Source: Lunularia cruciata
Lineage: Eukaryota; Streptophyta; Marchantiopsida; Lunulariales; Lunulariaceae
DNA: 64,000 bases
NCBI GenBank assembly: GCA_948567375.1
Contig: OX419755.1
Location: 11,537,001 to 11,601,000, forward strand
Direction of reading: 5' to 3'
Shown here: piece after piece, positions 22,549 through 35,287 of the stretch
How the letters are laid out: every line of letters starts with the position of its first letter
Numbering within the stretch: the first letter of the stretch is position 1
The notes under the pieces: model-generated
What the model was told of the DNA's origin: nothing
The model's input: only the letters and a program-made list of their open reading frames with translations
Database searches by the model: none
Position numbers and translations under genes: made by a program

Positions 22549-24450
22549 ATAGGCCATGGTGAGAGAAGATTGCATCTAAGTACAACTAAGCTAGTTGTGG
22601 AGCCATCACATCCTTGGTGGTAGGTTGTACATGAATCATTTTATTGAGTTGATCGACAGATATTATGATGGAGTCAAACCATAAGGTGGTCTTGGGCAAT
22701 TCACAGGCTAGATCCATACTCACCTATTCCCAACATTGCGTAGGTGTAGGGAGGAGTTGCAGGAGTCCTGAAGGAGGTTGATAAAGTAGGCTATCCATCA
22801 TTGTTGCTCATCTTGGGCCAATAGTAATGGTGTTGGACTACATCCAAGGTCTTTTCCACTTTGACATGACCTGCAATGGTGGAATCATGACATTCTACAA
22901 AGATGGTGGTGTGTAATTCTAGGGCATTCAAGATCCACAATTTACCATCACAAAAAGTGAGTCCTTGGTTGTTTGTGATGCCTTTAGATGATTGAGCTCC
23001 TACAATCTATGGATCTATTTTTTTAGCAATTAGAATCGTTAGCTAAAATTCAAGGTTCATCTTGACCTCTACCACCAATTTGTTTACCATTGATATTTGG
23101 GTGAATGCATCTGCAAGTTGCTTCTTGCCTTCCATAGAGGTGATTGTCATGTTGAATCATTGTTGCCACTCTACCCACCAAATCTGGCATTGAGATAGAT
23201 CTTTTTGTGTCTCAAGGTAGACTAGAGGTTTGTGGTTTGTCTCCACTACAAATGCCTTCTCGCCAAGATAGTGCTTCCAATGCTTGGTTGCAAGGACAAT
23301 GGCTTGCTCTTCTTGCTCTATGGTATGATAATTGCATTTTTCCGGTAATAGCTTTCAAGAGAAGTATGCAATTGAATGTCACTCATCATGCCACTCTTGT
23401 TGTAGGGTTGCCCCTATTGTTATGCTTGATGCATTAAAAGCCAATTTGATTGGAATTTTTGGGTCATATCATTTCAAGATTGGTGCATGTAACAAGGCAT
23501 CCTTCAATTCTTGAAATTCCAACTCTTGCATAGTTCTCCACATCCACTTCTTCCCCTTACCAAGTAGTGTTGTTAAAGGCTATGCCACCTTGGAGAAGTA
23601 CTTGACAAACCGATGATAGAACCCCATCAACCCCAAGAAGCTCTTGAGTTGAGTCTGATCTTTTGGAGCGCTCCAATTTTGAATGACCTCTATTTTATTT
23701 GGTAAATACTTGGATACCCTTTGTACTTACTCTATGCCCAAGTAGTCTACTTCAAACTTGCCAAACTCAAACTTGGAGATTTTGGCGTACAAGTGATTTT
23801 GTCTTAGAATCTGGAAGACTTATCGTAGATGTTGTTTGTATTTCGTCATTTTCCTACTATATACTAAGATGTCATCTAGGAAGATGATAACAAACTTATC
23901 CAAATATGGCCAAAATATGTCATTCATAAGACTCATGAAAGTGGCAGGTGCATTGGTGAGGCCGAATGGCATAACAAGGTACTTGAAGTGGCCATACCTA
24001 GTTTGAAAGGCAGTTTTGTATACATCTACCTTTGCAATCTAGATTTGATTATAACCACTCTGCAAGTCTAGTTTGATGAAGTGTTTTGCTCTATTGAGTT
24101 GATCAAACAGGTCATCCATGCAGGATAAATGGTATTTGTTCTGCACTGTTTGTTGATTGATGCCTCGATAGTCAATGCATATGTGCATTGTACCGCACTT
24201 CTTCTTCACAAACAAGACACGAGCCCCATATGGTGATACATTGGGTTGGATAAACCCTTTTTGTAGCATATCCTCAATTTGAGCCTTACACTCCTCCAAC
24301 TCTTGAGGTGATAGACGATATGGGGTCTTAAAAGGAGGTCTCTTCCTTGGAAGTATCTCAATTTTATGATCTACTCTCCTTTTTGGTGGTAATCATGAAG
24401 GTCGATCATCTAGGAAGTCATCTTGAAACTCATTTACCACATCCTTCAAT
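22549..24450 (-). pseudogene. RT, RNase H and integrase remnant of F3
   Basis: RT is clear on the minus strand at 24299-24039: [37 protein letters not shown]. The catalytic F-L-D-D-I-L box survives near 23,890-23,870. RNase H reads H-Y-L-G-E-K-A-F-V-V-E near 23,260-23,220, and the integrase zinc-binding H2C2 part can be traced near 22,900-22,800. Only part of the integrase core is recognisable before the nested LTR. Many stops are present. Confidence 0.82.
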
Positions 24451-24559
24451 TTCTCAAGAAATTTTCCATCCAATTGTGCACTCTGGACTTCTCTTATTAG
24501 ACCTATGAAACATCTATCCGTCTTACAGATAGTTGTTGTTTATGTGACATAAAGAGGCA

Positions 24560-24960
24560 ATTTTTGCCTATGTGCTTTGTCTCTAATGATCAACCATTGG
24601 CTGGTGCTCATTGCTTTCTTCTTCCAATCTACCATAGGGTTGTATTGCTCCATCTAAGATATGCCTATGATTGCATCATAACAAGCTAATTGTATCACTC
24701 GCCACTCAATTGTTTCTTGATATTCTCCTACAAAGAGTGTTACCGTTCTAGATAACAACTCAATCTTCTCTGTTTGCCCATTAGGTAACTCTACTTCTTT
24801 GCTCTCATCTTTCTCTACATTCGTCCCCAATCTTATTGCAACAAAGCAAGATAAGAAATTCTTTGTTGCTCTAGGATCTATCAATACTCTCACCTAATTG
24901 CCTTCTAGGACACCATTCACAAAAATCAATTGTGAGTTTGCCTTTCTAGATCTTTGCACA
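24560..24960 (-). pseudogene. Aspartic protease remnant of F3
   Basis: The minus-strand frame 24893-24654 reads V-L-I-D-P-R-A-T-K-N-F-L-S, the retropepsin active-site box, in which the usual D-S-G has become D-P-R. Y-D-A-I-I-G closes the domain. With the active-site Ser and Gly replaced it cannot be functional. Confidence 0.75.
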
Positions 24961-26435
24961 CTCATCTTCTTCCTCTCCTTGCTTGTCCACTTCCCTATTG
25001 AGCCAGTAAGGCCGCAAGGTACCTTTATTAGCAATCTTCATTTTTCAAGGTGATTTTTGCATCCTCTTCTTTAGCGCATTGCTCCATGTTGTTCAAAGAT
25101 CACTTGTATGGAGGCCAAGGGCCTCTATAGAGATGAGCACAATAGTTGATAGATATGTGCCCAATATGGCTACAATTGTAGCAACAATGTTGTTCTCCTT
25201 GAGGTCCTTCTCCTTGTGGGACTCCATCTCTCTATTCTTCAACCCATCCCCACTCTCTTTGAAGCAGTCTATCACGCTCCTCTATCTCAAAACTGAAGGT
25301 TGCCCAATTCCATAGGTGTTGGTCCTCCCGCATGTAGTATTTCTGCTTGATAATATTGAGATAGAACTGCTCCTTCACATCCTCCAAGTACCCTTGCTAT
25401 TCTTTGAGCACAAGCAATGGCCTCAAATACAATGCAAGGATTTGGTACCATGACTTCTTGGCAAATCTGGTCCTTCAACCCTTGTTTGAAATTGTCTAGA
25501 GCCTCTGTTGGACTTATGTTGGTTATTGTGACTTGTAGATCCAAAAATGCTTCCAAGTACTCTTGTATGTTATTCTTTTGTTTCAATCAATCCCCATAGT
25601 CAGATTTGGGCCATCTGCACGGAATCCACATAATAGAAATACTTCAAAAGTCCTTGCATTGTTGTCCACGTGGCCTCCTTTCTTTCTGCCAACATTGATT
25701 GTTCCCAAGCATTGTACTATGCGAGGGCTTTATTGGTCAAGTACCCACATGAAAATGTGCTTATGGTATGCTCAATGATCTCCGTCAAGAACAATCAAAA
25801 GTATCAATTCATTCTCAAGATCCAATTCTCCACTACTCGCACATCATGTTGCTCCTTGTAAGGCTCAATATTGCAGGTCTTCTTCATTTGTAGTAATAAT
25901 GTGGCTTCATCATTGGCTCAATGTCATAAGCACAAGTGCCTTTCCAAGTACTTCAATTGTAAGTATTGGGCTTTGAGACGGTTCTCTTTCTTGCATTGTT
26001 TGATCATTGTTGAAAGTTTGTACTTGATTTTGTGATGCCTCCATGGTCATCTTGATCTCCCAAAACTCGTTCAATGTCCCCTGCATTCCTTGCATTAGTT
26101 CTTGCAACTACGGATCCATGGTTCTTGCAATGCTCACTTGGTCCTTCCTACATCAATAGAGAGTTAATATGATCACTCGAGAGGGTGCACAAACTATTGG
26201 GACTACCATTGGAACTTCGGACAATATCACTCTTTGATAATATTCTTCACCAAAATTCTTGACTACAAAATCCGTAAACATCACTTTTGGTCTAACTACG
26301 TAATGAACTTCTACTTGAGTGTTGAAAGGGAGAGGATTTGAGACATTCAGATCTATCACAACAAAATGTAGATTGTCAAATCCCACTCTCTATTGTAAAT
26401 CACTACAAGTAGAATCATAGGGTTTGGTGAGATCA
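24961..26435 (-). pseudogene. Gag with zinc knuckle, element F3
   Basis: The minus-strand frame 25586-25287 reads I-Q-E-Y-L-E-A-F-L-D-L-Q-V, F-K-Q-G-L-K-D-Q-I and V-F-E-A-I-A-C-A-Q-R-I-A, typical capsid features. Near 25,190-25,130 a knuckle reads C-Y-N-C-S-H-I-G-H-I-S-I-N-Y-C, one residue longer than canonical between His and the last Cys. Upstream, 26107-25910 carries M-Q-E-L-M-Q-G-M. The region is broken by stops. Confidence 0.72.
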
Positions 26436-27183
26436 TGTAATACATAGAGCTCACCATATGATCTAGATGTGAAATTTTGTTTGGTGACAACTGGAATGAT
26501 GTCATACATGATGGAAAATATAAATCAGATAGAAGTATCACCAAAAGAGTACTTCTACTAATAGTGCAAAAACCAAAATAAGCTTGAAAACCTTAGAACC
26601 AATAACTAGACATATCATTTATAAGTGAGAATTGGTTTGGTAACATCTGGAAGGATGTTTCACATGGTGGACTAAATAGATCAAAAAGAGGTATCACCAA
26701 AAAGGGACTTCTACTAATAGAGTAGGAACCAAAATATGCCTAAAATCTTTGAAGGCAATTTTGGAGGTCTAAATGGATGAATCAGGCCTCAAAATGTGCA
26801 AATGTCCCCCCCCCCTTAAATAGAAGAAAGGTTGGCCTTCCCTTCCCCTAGTTTGTCTTGTTGAGAGCATTCCAACGGTACCTTACCCACGTGATTTTGA
26901 GATTCCTATAGGAAGACTCCTTAAAAGATTCCCTTCAGTCAAAGCTTGTTTGACCAACCAGATAGGACCAAGACCAACATGTCAACCATCCAAGTAAGTA
27001 ATGCAAGGGTGGAATTTTCTGACATACCACCTATTTATGTGCCTTTCTCATGGTGGAGCTTCCTTGGAGGAGGTCCTCTTTGTCTATATAATAAAGAGAA
27101 GGTGCTCTTTTGGGGCATCAGAGTTTGAGTGTGAAACTTGTGTTTTTATGTTTGTGTTTCCATGCTATCCTCACAACATTATA
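26436..27183 (+). mobile_element. Solo LTR of the F3 family, inverted, inside F3 gag
   Basis: On the plus strand it opens TGTAATACATAGAGC and ends ...CATTATA (decayed ACA). It is flanked by GATCA (26,431-26,435) and GTTCA (27,184-27,188), a 5-bp duplication with one mismatch. The orientation is opposite to the host element. A run of nine C near 26,808 corresponds to the G tract of the other copies, and TATATAATAAAG lies near 27,090. Confidence 0.8.
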
Positions 27184-27473
27184 GTTCAACATTATGTCCA
27201 TGAACTCTACTCCAAAATGGTAAACAAGATAAACTCTCACTTATTCTTGTTGGATGTACATGATCTTGATATGAAACGGATTCAAGAATGGAAAATGGGG
27301 TGCGGGAAATTGTCTTCCAAGAGCCTCCATCCCATCCTCTCTCTCTAAAGCACTTCTAACTTATCAATTGCTTTGTGATTTTTCTCCCCAAAATTACTCA
27401 GTCTTAGTAACCTAGTTCTTCCAAGAGGGGTGGTCCACTCTCTCGGATTGAAAAATTTGCTCTAATACCATTG
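27184..27473 (-). other. Start of F3 internal region with primer-binding site
   Basis: Immediately inside the 5' LTR, after one base, the minus strand reads TGGTATTAGAGC (about 27,461-27,472), one change from TGGTATCAGAGC, the site pairing with initiator tRNA-Met. The rest is leader or the first part of gag. Confidence 0.75.
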
Positions 27474-28197
27474 TAATATTCTGAGGATAATAGAGAAACA
27501 CAAAAGAGAAAACACACGTTTCACGCTCAAACTTTGGTGCCCCAAGGGAGCACTTTCTCTTTATTATATAGTCAAAGAGGATACCTTCCACAGAAGCTCC
27601 ATCATTGGATTAGGCACATGGATAGGTGATATGTTAGCAAGCTCCACCCTTAGATTAGCTAGATGCATGGGTGACATGTAGATTCTGGTCCCATCTAGTA
27701 GGTCAAACCTTCTTTGACCAAAAGGAATCTTTAGAGAATATTCCTATAGGGATCTCCAAATCATGTGGGTGAGGTACCATTGGAAAGCTCTCAATGAGAC
27801 AACCCAAGGGGGAAGGAAGGCCAATGTTTCCTTTGTTGGGGGGAATCTATACATTTTCAAGGCCTAATTCATCCATTTAGGCCTCCAAAATTACCTCAAG
27901 TTTTCATGCCTATTTTGGTTTCTGCCCTATTAGTAAAAGTGTTCTTTTGGTGATACCTCTACTTGATCTACTTTGTCCATTATGTGAACCACCCTTCTAG
28001 ATATCTCCAACCCAAATTCTATCTTTAGATCATATGTTTAGCTATTGATTCTAAAGTCTTCAAGCATGTTTTGATTTCTGGCCTATTAGTAGAAGTACTC
28101 TTTTAGTGATACCTCTGTCTAATCTACTAAGTCCATCATGTATAAAATCCTCCCAATGTTACCAAACCAAATTTCATCTCAAGCTATTGGTATTACA
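27474..28197 (-). repeat. 5' LTR of F3
   Basis: On the plus strand it runs TGTAATATTCTGAGG to GGTATTACA. It pairs with 20,237-20,988 and shares variants with it (for example ATATTC instead of ATACTC) that the solo copies lack, supporting that these two are the pair of one insertion. Confidence 0.88.
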
Positions 28198-28202
28198 GTC
28201 CT

Positions 28203-30707
28203 ATTGTCATTCTTGTGTTTACTTATGGATAGGTTTGGGACTTGATAATTTATGTACTCTTGTAGAAGGAGAAGTACTTAAGGGCTTCAAGGTAGAGTTG
28301 TGGGGTCCATGCATCAAAAAGGAGAAAATGTTAAAGTGATAAAATTGTAAGCAATTGGTGCACAACATGGGAAGTCTAGAGCTCTCAAGGATTGAGTGAG
28401 TTAGGGAAGAGCATATGGGGAGAAAAGACCAAAGTTGGAGAGAAGAGATGGCAGGCTATGGGTTGAAGACAATAATCAAGTATTGGAGTAAATCTCAAGT
28501 GGGATATGATTGATTGAAACATCTCCAAGGAAAGAGGATGGTCAAATTCATACCCAAGTGCACAAATTGTGAGAGTTTTACGATTTAGTTTCATGATCTA
28601 TTCAAGGGTTGGAGAGTGGAAAAAATAGTAATTGTGCAAAGCTCACAACATTTCACATTTGAGGCAATCTCAAATCTAATATAATCAATTGAAATTGGAG
28701 TATTAGAAATCAAGGTGTTGAGGAAGAGATTATGATTAGGTTTGGAATTTTAGTTACTTCTCAAGTTTTGGTTTGAATTAACTTATGAAACCTTTCAATA
28801 TTACGGGTGGTTAGGATCTGCATCTTTGTGCAAAGTTTTCATGTGAATTCCTGAATATATAATTCAAGGTCTTGGGTCAAGTATAGTTAGGTATGTAGAG
28901 CCCAAAATTTAACCCACCTTGGGAATTGGTCTATATCTAGGGATTGCAGTTGGATTAAGCAATTAAACTTAACAAAGGTTTAGATAGGAGTACAAAAAAC
29001 TACAATGTAAAATCTATTTGGCTCAAAATTCACGGATAATGGGATCTAGTGCAAAAAACTTTACTAGAAATATTATCATAAGCTTAGTGGAGCAATTCCA
29101 TGTTTGATTCCAATTGAATGTCAAATCCCCAATTTGAAATCAGGAGTAAAAGGATTAAAGCTTCTCAAATTTTTTCCTAATATTTTACATGAATCCATAA
29201 GACAAAATTTCGCAAAATGATATGCAAAAATCAATACTTGAGCCTTACTTAGGATTTTGAAATTAGGGTTGGAACTACAAAATTGGCCAAATTTAAGATC
29301 TTATCAAGGGAGTTGTAGTGGTCAAATTGATTCTCATTTTTTTATTTAAGGCTTTGGTTGTTGTTTCTCCTTGGCTTTTAGGCTCTTTTAGCTTGACCCT
29401 ATGGCTTAGTTTCTCCATCTGTAGTTTTAGTTTCTTTTGTATTCTTTCTTTTTTTCTTCAAGATATTCCATTTGGCACTTCTATAATTTGGCTCAGTGTT
29501 GAAGAGCATCACATTACCTTAGAGATATCATTTTTTATTTAAACATCTCATATTTTTCCTCCAATTTGACATTTATCTTATTGCAACAATGATTCTCTCT
29601 AGCTGAATAGAAGCTTGTAATAAATAAAAACATCTTTGTTATATAGAGTATAATTTTTAAAATATATTATATTAATTAGGAGTATTGACCAGGAAGTTTG
29701 CTCTTGGAAACAATCTCGCTGGAGTTTGTGTATTTTAAACTTTCACCAATGCAACTTGACTAGAATTCTATGCTTGACTCGTCTACATTTTCAAAATAGT
29801 TATTGCATGCTAGTACACATACATGTTTATATACAAGACAAGATGCCCAATAATATACCAAAGTAAAAAGGATAATCTCTTCAAATGTGGAGTACAAGTC
29901 ATATTAAATTTTTATTGAAGCTATAGAAAATTTCATAAAATATAAACATATATATATTTGAAATATTGAAATATATATATTTGCTAACTACATCCCCAAT
30001 TATATATTTTTCCACAAGACCCTCTGCATGTGTATAGCATTTATATCATTGGAAATATTATCTCACAAGCCTTTCCTTGTCTCCAATAAAATTGGAATCA
30101 AAGCTATAGAGAAAATTATATCTTTATTTGAGTCTTATTGAGATTTCCCCATCAAAATGGCATAGAATTTCCTTACTTGGAGAATAGATTGGATATAAAC
30201 TTGGAGTGCTTTCCTTACTTGGAGAAAAAATTGGATATAAACTTGGAGTGCAGGTTGAGAGCATCTCTTGGATAGAGCAAGGAAGCTCTATAACACATTT
30301 CTACCAAAAAGAATGGAGAGTTGTTGCTAAGCTTCTTGTGTTTGGATCCTCTCCATGCTTGCATGCTTGATTATACATTGAATTGGCTTGGATTCGTGTG
30401 CAGGCATTAAATTTATGTTCTTTCCTTCTAGGCATATTGTGTATTTCTCCTTGGTAATGGTAGAAGTGATGACCAACAGACCACGAGTATGTGTTGTGAT
30501 GATAGGTTATGTTACTATTACTTCCTTGCACTATAGAAGGAACACTAGAAACAAGGAAAGAAGGTTCCAATGGTTGGGCAAACAAGAATGCTCTAACTTT
30601 TAGTTATAGGTCTTGATAAAAGCTTGTATCTATAAGCTCCACAACTAGACACCTAGTGTGTTCCTTGAGAGAGCAAGGCAAAGTATGACAACAATGAGCA
30701 TTGTTAA
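28203..30707. other. AT-rich intergenic stretch
   Basis: No gene, LTR copy or domain was recognised. Local features are an imperfect TATATA-rich patch near 29,945-29,985 and a direct duplication of about 55 bp at 30,169-30,255 containing the phrase TTGGATATAAACTTGGAGTG twice. The left edge is the continuation of the sequence split by F3. Confidence 0.4.
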
Positions 30708-31447
30708 TGTAATACCAAGAGCTAGCCATATGATGTAGATGTGAAATTCGGTTTGGTAACACCTAGAATGATGTTATACATGATGGTCAAAATAGATCAG
30801 ATAGAAGTATCACCAAAAGAGTACTTCTACTAATAGAGCAGAAATTGAAATAGACTTCAGAACCTTAAAACCAATAGCTAGACATATGATTTAAAGGTGA
30901 GAATCGTTTTGGTAACATCTCAAAGGATGTTACTCATGATGGACTAAACAGATCAAAAAGAGATATCACCAAAAGGGGACTTCTACTAAAAGAGTAGGAA
31001 TAAAAATATGCCTGAAATCTTTGAAGGCAATTTCGGAGGCCTAAACGGATGAATTAGGCCTCAAAAATGTGCAGATTCCCACCCCCCCCTCCCTATTAAA
31101 GGAGGTGTTGGCCTTCCCTCCCCTGGTTTTTCTTGTCTAGAGCTTTCCAACGGTACCTTACGTGATTTTGAGACTCCTACAAGAAGATTCCCTAAAAGAT
31201 TCCCTCCAGTCAAAGCTTGTTTGACCAACTAGATAGGACCTAGACTGACATGTCACCCATCCAAGTAAGTAATCCAAGGGTGGAGCTTGCTGACATGTCA
31301 CCTATCTGTGTGCCTAATCCTATGGTGGAGCTTCCTTGGAGGAGATCCTCTTTGTCTATATAATAAAGAGAAGGTGCTCCTTTGGAGCACCAAATATTGA
31401 GTGTGTAATTTGTGTTTTCTCTCTTCTCTTGGCCTCGGAGTATTACA
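30708..31447 (+). mobile_element. Solo LTR of the F3 family
   Basis: It opens TGTAATACCAAGAGC and ends CGGAGTATTACA, with a perfect GTTAA duplication at 30,703-30,707 and 31,448-31,452. It contains a C-rich run near 31,080 and TATATAATAAAG near 31,360. No internal element sequence adjoins it. Confidence 0.9.
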
Positions 31448-32951
31448 GTTAAGGAGACTTTAAAGCAAAGTGTCATTCACTAAGAGAAATAAGAGTTCAA
31501 CTCAATCACCCATCTATGAATTCAGTTTAATTAAAATGATCAATGTATGCATCATTTTGTACAATTTCCTTATTAATAGAGCATAAAATTGTATCAAAGA
31601 TGATAGAGATTATTCACATGAATTAGATTTTGAGCTATTTGACCAATGCTTTGGAATCCCATAAAGAAAATTAAGAAGAGACTATGACCTTAGTGATGTA
31701 AAATTATCTTGCATTTTTAATATAAGATAATAATGTACTTGTTTATATTTTAAATATATTTTTGCATCTTTAATGTGAAGGGTTCTTGTGGATTTAATTT
31801 TTTCTTTCTACCACATGCCATATTTAGTGTATAATGCAAATGTGTTTAATTTCCTCTCAATTTTAATCTAATTGTAGTGCTCTCTTTCTCTTTGCAAGTA
31901 ACCTTGGGCCCCAAATGGTAAGAAGGTGAGCAGATGTTTGGATTTCATGTGTTCTCTTTTATTTGTTTTTCTTTGCAAAGTGTACTTGGGGTCCATAAGG
32001 GTATATATGTGTGAATAACATGGTAGAGTAAGAATGCACACGATGCATGATGTACAAATTAATGAAGAAGTAGTGTGATTGTCAAAGGGCCATCATCATA
32101 TAGGTGTTGCATAAAGAAGTAGAAGAGAATAAGAGAAAATTAATATAAATTTGAGCTGATAAGCAAATAGGTGCTATACAAGAGAGAGAAAATCAGTATA
32201 AAGTTGAGCCAACCTCTCACCTCCAATTTTTGATTTGGATTTGGATTTTTTGTTTTAGAGAGCAAGTAAGGAATTGGGAGATTTTTTTTCATTGGGTGAT
32301 TTTGGTGAGAGAAGCTGAAGAATTGGAGAGAGATCAAGGGAAAGAGGGATCAAAACAAAGATCAAGGAAGGAATCTAAATAGGAGAAAGATGGAGGGAAG
32401 GATTGAAATTGTGAGAAGAGAAGACCTATGAAGAGCTTCAAAGGACTATGAAGAGAAGAGCAAGGAGGAGGGAAAAGAAACCTTTGTTTTGAGAGGAATT
32501 TTTGAGAGAGGCATTTGAAGAATTTGTCCACAAAATTGGCAATAGCAATGTATGAGAGTTATGGAGGAGGAGCATATAAAGAAACACAAGAGAGATCCTT
32601 GTTGATTGAATTTCATACGCTATCTGATTACATGACCTATGTTAAATGGTGTTGGTTTGATAAACATCAAATAAGGTCTACCATTCAAGGAATTTGATGC
32701 AATGGCCTTAAATTTTGCATTGGTATCATAGAGTATCCTTGCTCCCATATGAGTAATTTCCTAATTTACATCCAATTTTTTAGAGTTCATCTCTTTGGAA
32801 TTAAAGATTTTGCCAAATTTGAATGAAAAATCCCAAAATTGCACCCCATGCAGGCCGCACCCACTTTGATAAACCCTAAACCCTAACTTGTGCAGCCCAT
32901 GAATACCACATATCTCCAATAATAAGCTTTGCACCTACCCTTGCCACTCCT
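31448..32951. other. Intergenic stretch with purine-rich block
   Basis: No gene is recognised. 32,260-32,530 is strongly purine-rich on the plus strand (GAGAGA, AAGGGA, GAAGAG). A double telomere-type motif, AAACCCTAAACCCTAA, lies at 32,871-32,886; two units are too few to call a telomere relic, and the AAACCCTAA telo-box also occurs in plant promoters. Confidence 0.35.
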
Positions 32952-33083
32952 TAAACATACATCAAATAAACACATATCATGCATTCATAAACTTAGCAAA
33001 CAAACCAATCAAACTTACAAGTTTGATTGGTTTGTTTGCTAAGTTTAGGAATGCCTTATATGTGTTTATTTGATGGATGTAAA
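32952..33083. repeat. Long hairpin: 65-bp arms, 2-base loop
   Basis: The inner arms 32,989-33,016 and 33,019-33,046 are perfect reverse complements (28 bp) around the dinucleotide AC. The outer arms 32,952-32,988 and 33,047-33,083 pair with six mismatches by my alignment. Pairing fades outside. This could be a microRNA or siRNA precursor, a foldback/MITE element or a recombination-derived palindrome. The perfect inner part and imperfect outer part suggest a young inverted duplication. Confidence 0.85.
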
Positions 33084-34350
33084 TGGTATATGTTAATTGT
33101 AATATGCAAGTAGTCTTGTGTATTGAGCTTTCACACACTTGGGATAGCCCCTAACTCACAAAGGGAGAGTTAGGAGCAAAGAGCTCACTGGTACAGCAAG
33201 CATCATATGAGAGGTATTGTGTTTGCCAAGAAAGAGAACAAGGAGGAAGAGGAGGAGGAAGAGTATAGTTTCATAGAGTTTGGTGGAGGATTGATTTCCT
33301 ACAAGAGAAGATAACCAAGAGATATTTAGCAAGGCAATGCACATCCCACTTTTAGAATGTTTTCTTGATGATATGTTCTCTTCTTGTGCATGTTAGGAAG
33401 CCAAAGGTAGTACATGGGAACATATTCTTGTAGTGAAGATAAGGATTGCAAGATCTACCTTTGAGGATTATATGATTGGGTGGAGCTTATGATATAGGCT
33501 ATTGAGGCTAAGTTGGTTGTGGTATATACTCAGCTTCACCTTCCTTATGATCAACACTTCAAGGTGACTCATCTAGAACATGTTCTCTCACACACTTGTT
33601 CATGGAGAGAGGGTTGATGGGTGAAGAAGAAGTGATATGGTACAAGGGAAGAGGAGGAAGTCTACTCCCATGAGATAGAGGAGTATGGAGATGAGGCATG
33701 TGTTGAACAAGATAAGCAGGATATAGATGAGGATGAGTGAGAGTATAGTTGTAAAATATCTTTTAAAACCTTGCATTTTCTCATAAGATGTTTTCTCAAC
33801 ATGTACCAACATATTTATAGTAATAATAAATCAGTAAATTTGGTTAAATCTTGGTTCTATCAAATTCATAAATGACAACTCATGGATGAATCTTCCTTTT
33901 ACATTAGCTATCTTGTTTGTTTAGTTCTTTAGTTTGATATTGTTAAGGATTTGGGAACAAGTTACTACATGTGGGTTTGTAAATAGGTTACCATATGCCA
34001 TGCATACCACATATTCTATATTGTCAAAGCATCTAACCCGTGCAACCACACTATTGTATCCTATGCACGTTGTGTATATTGTGCATACCATGATTGCCAC
34101 TATGCGTAGACCAAACATACATCCCTTTACCTCTTCCATAATAAAACACAAACCTTGATAATTCATGCAGTCACACTTGATGATGATTAGATAACAAGAA
34201 CATAAAGTTTTTTTTTACACATAAGAACATAATAAAAGTAAGTCATGGAAAACCAAGGGTAGAAGAATTAAATATAATATCAAATGGAATTTATATGAAA
34301 AACTGATTTACATGTGTGAGATCTCATATCTTATAGTAGTACTTGAGATC
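33084..34350. other. Gene-poor stretch
   Basis: Short frames occur on both strands (for example 34,166-33,921 minus) without domains. No LTR of the families described here is present. Confidence 0.3.
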
Positions 34351-35287
34351 TCATATCTCATATTTCTCATTATTATTTTCACTTGCACAAGGAGCGTAGT
34401 TTGGAACTAGGAATTTAGGATCCACTATATAACTACAACTATCACCATTATATGGGTATGAATCTATCTTGTAAAATGTAGTTATTATACTATTTATTTC
34501 CTCAAGAGTCTTCCTAGTCATTGCTAATTCAAGTGTTATGGAGTTAGAGCATTTAGATTTGGCATTTCTTTCCTTAATACCAATTTTTTCTACTTTTGAA
34601 TGGATTTTCTCCATCCAAAAAAATATCCTCTACCTTTATTTTCTTTGACTTGACCAAGTGATATTTCTTTTTCATGTTTGTAATCTTTTGAGCTTCAATC
34701 TCAACTATTGCATCTCTCTCTAGATTTTATTGACTTGCTCTTCCATTTATTGTGATAAGCCAAATCTTGTGATAAACATGGCTAAAGGCATCTTTGATTT
34801 CTCTTTAGAAATCTTCCTATTCTTTTGGGATTCACCGTTTTTCTCTCCTTCCCTTGAGAGGATCTCTTCTTTTGTTCTTACTTCTTGAATCTTCTTTTCT
34901 CTAACTCCTCTAGATGTGAATTCCTCCTTTATTGTTCGAATGGCAATTATGGATGGACCATCATTTCAATTTCACATGCTTGTGGATCATCTTCATGCAT
35001 TCTTGAAACATATTCAAAAGTATTCAATACTTTCACCTCTTCTTCAAATCCATGAAAACAAGCTTTTGGTTGCCCTTGAGTACTAAGTGTTATAAACATG
35101 AAAAAAAATTGAGTCCAAGTCTGACATAGGACAACCTCTCCAAATTTGTCTTTGGTGGGTTGAGGTTTAACTCCATTATCCCTTTCAAGCCCAATCTCAT
35201 TCAATGTATGAATCTTATCTCCAACACCACTACCAATGCTCACTAGCGCAAGGGGTATATATTTTCCCAAACTCCAAACATCAAGCA
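34351..35287 (-). pseudogene. Decayed minus-strand coding remnant, family unknown
   Basis: Minus-strand frames just left of the E4 LTR read like one broken protein: about 35,270-34,947 (H-E-D-D-P-Q-A-C-E-I-E-M-M, E-E-E-V-K-V-L-N-T-F-E-Y-V) and 34,614-34,351 (I-K-E-R-N-A-K-S-K-C). The stretch between them, about 34,930-34,620, is rich in Lys/Glu. E4 inserted into it at 35,288. It is probably gag of another retroelement; no diagnostic motif was seen. Confidence 0.35.

Larger units (their letters stand above)
20237..28197 (-). mobile_element. Complete Ty3/gypsy chromodomain retrotransposon F3 (chromovirus), inactive
   Basis: Both ends are defined. The 3' LTR is 20,237-20,988, the 5' LTR is 27,474-28,197, and a perfect GTCCT duplication lies at 20,232-20,236 and 28,198-28,202. 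The internal order on the minus strand is primer site, gag, zinc knuckle, protease, RT, RNase H, integrase, chromodomain. Two solo LTRs of the same family are nested inside (21,796-22,548 same orientation; 26,436-27,183 inverted). The two LTRs differ at many positions by eye, so insertion is not recent. It landed near the end of the Harbinger relic. Confidence 0.9.

Noticed and set aside
32871-32886. Interstitial telomere relic
   Set aside because: Only two CCCTAAA units; compatible with chance or a telo-box.
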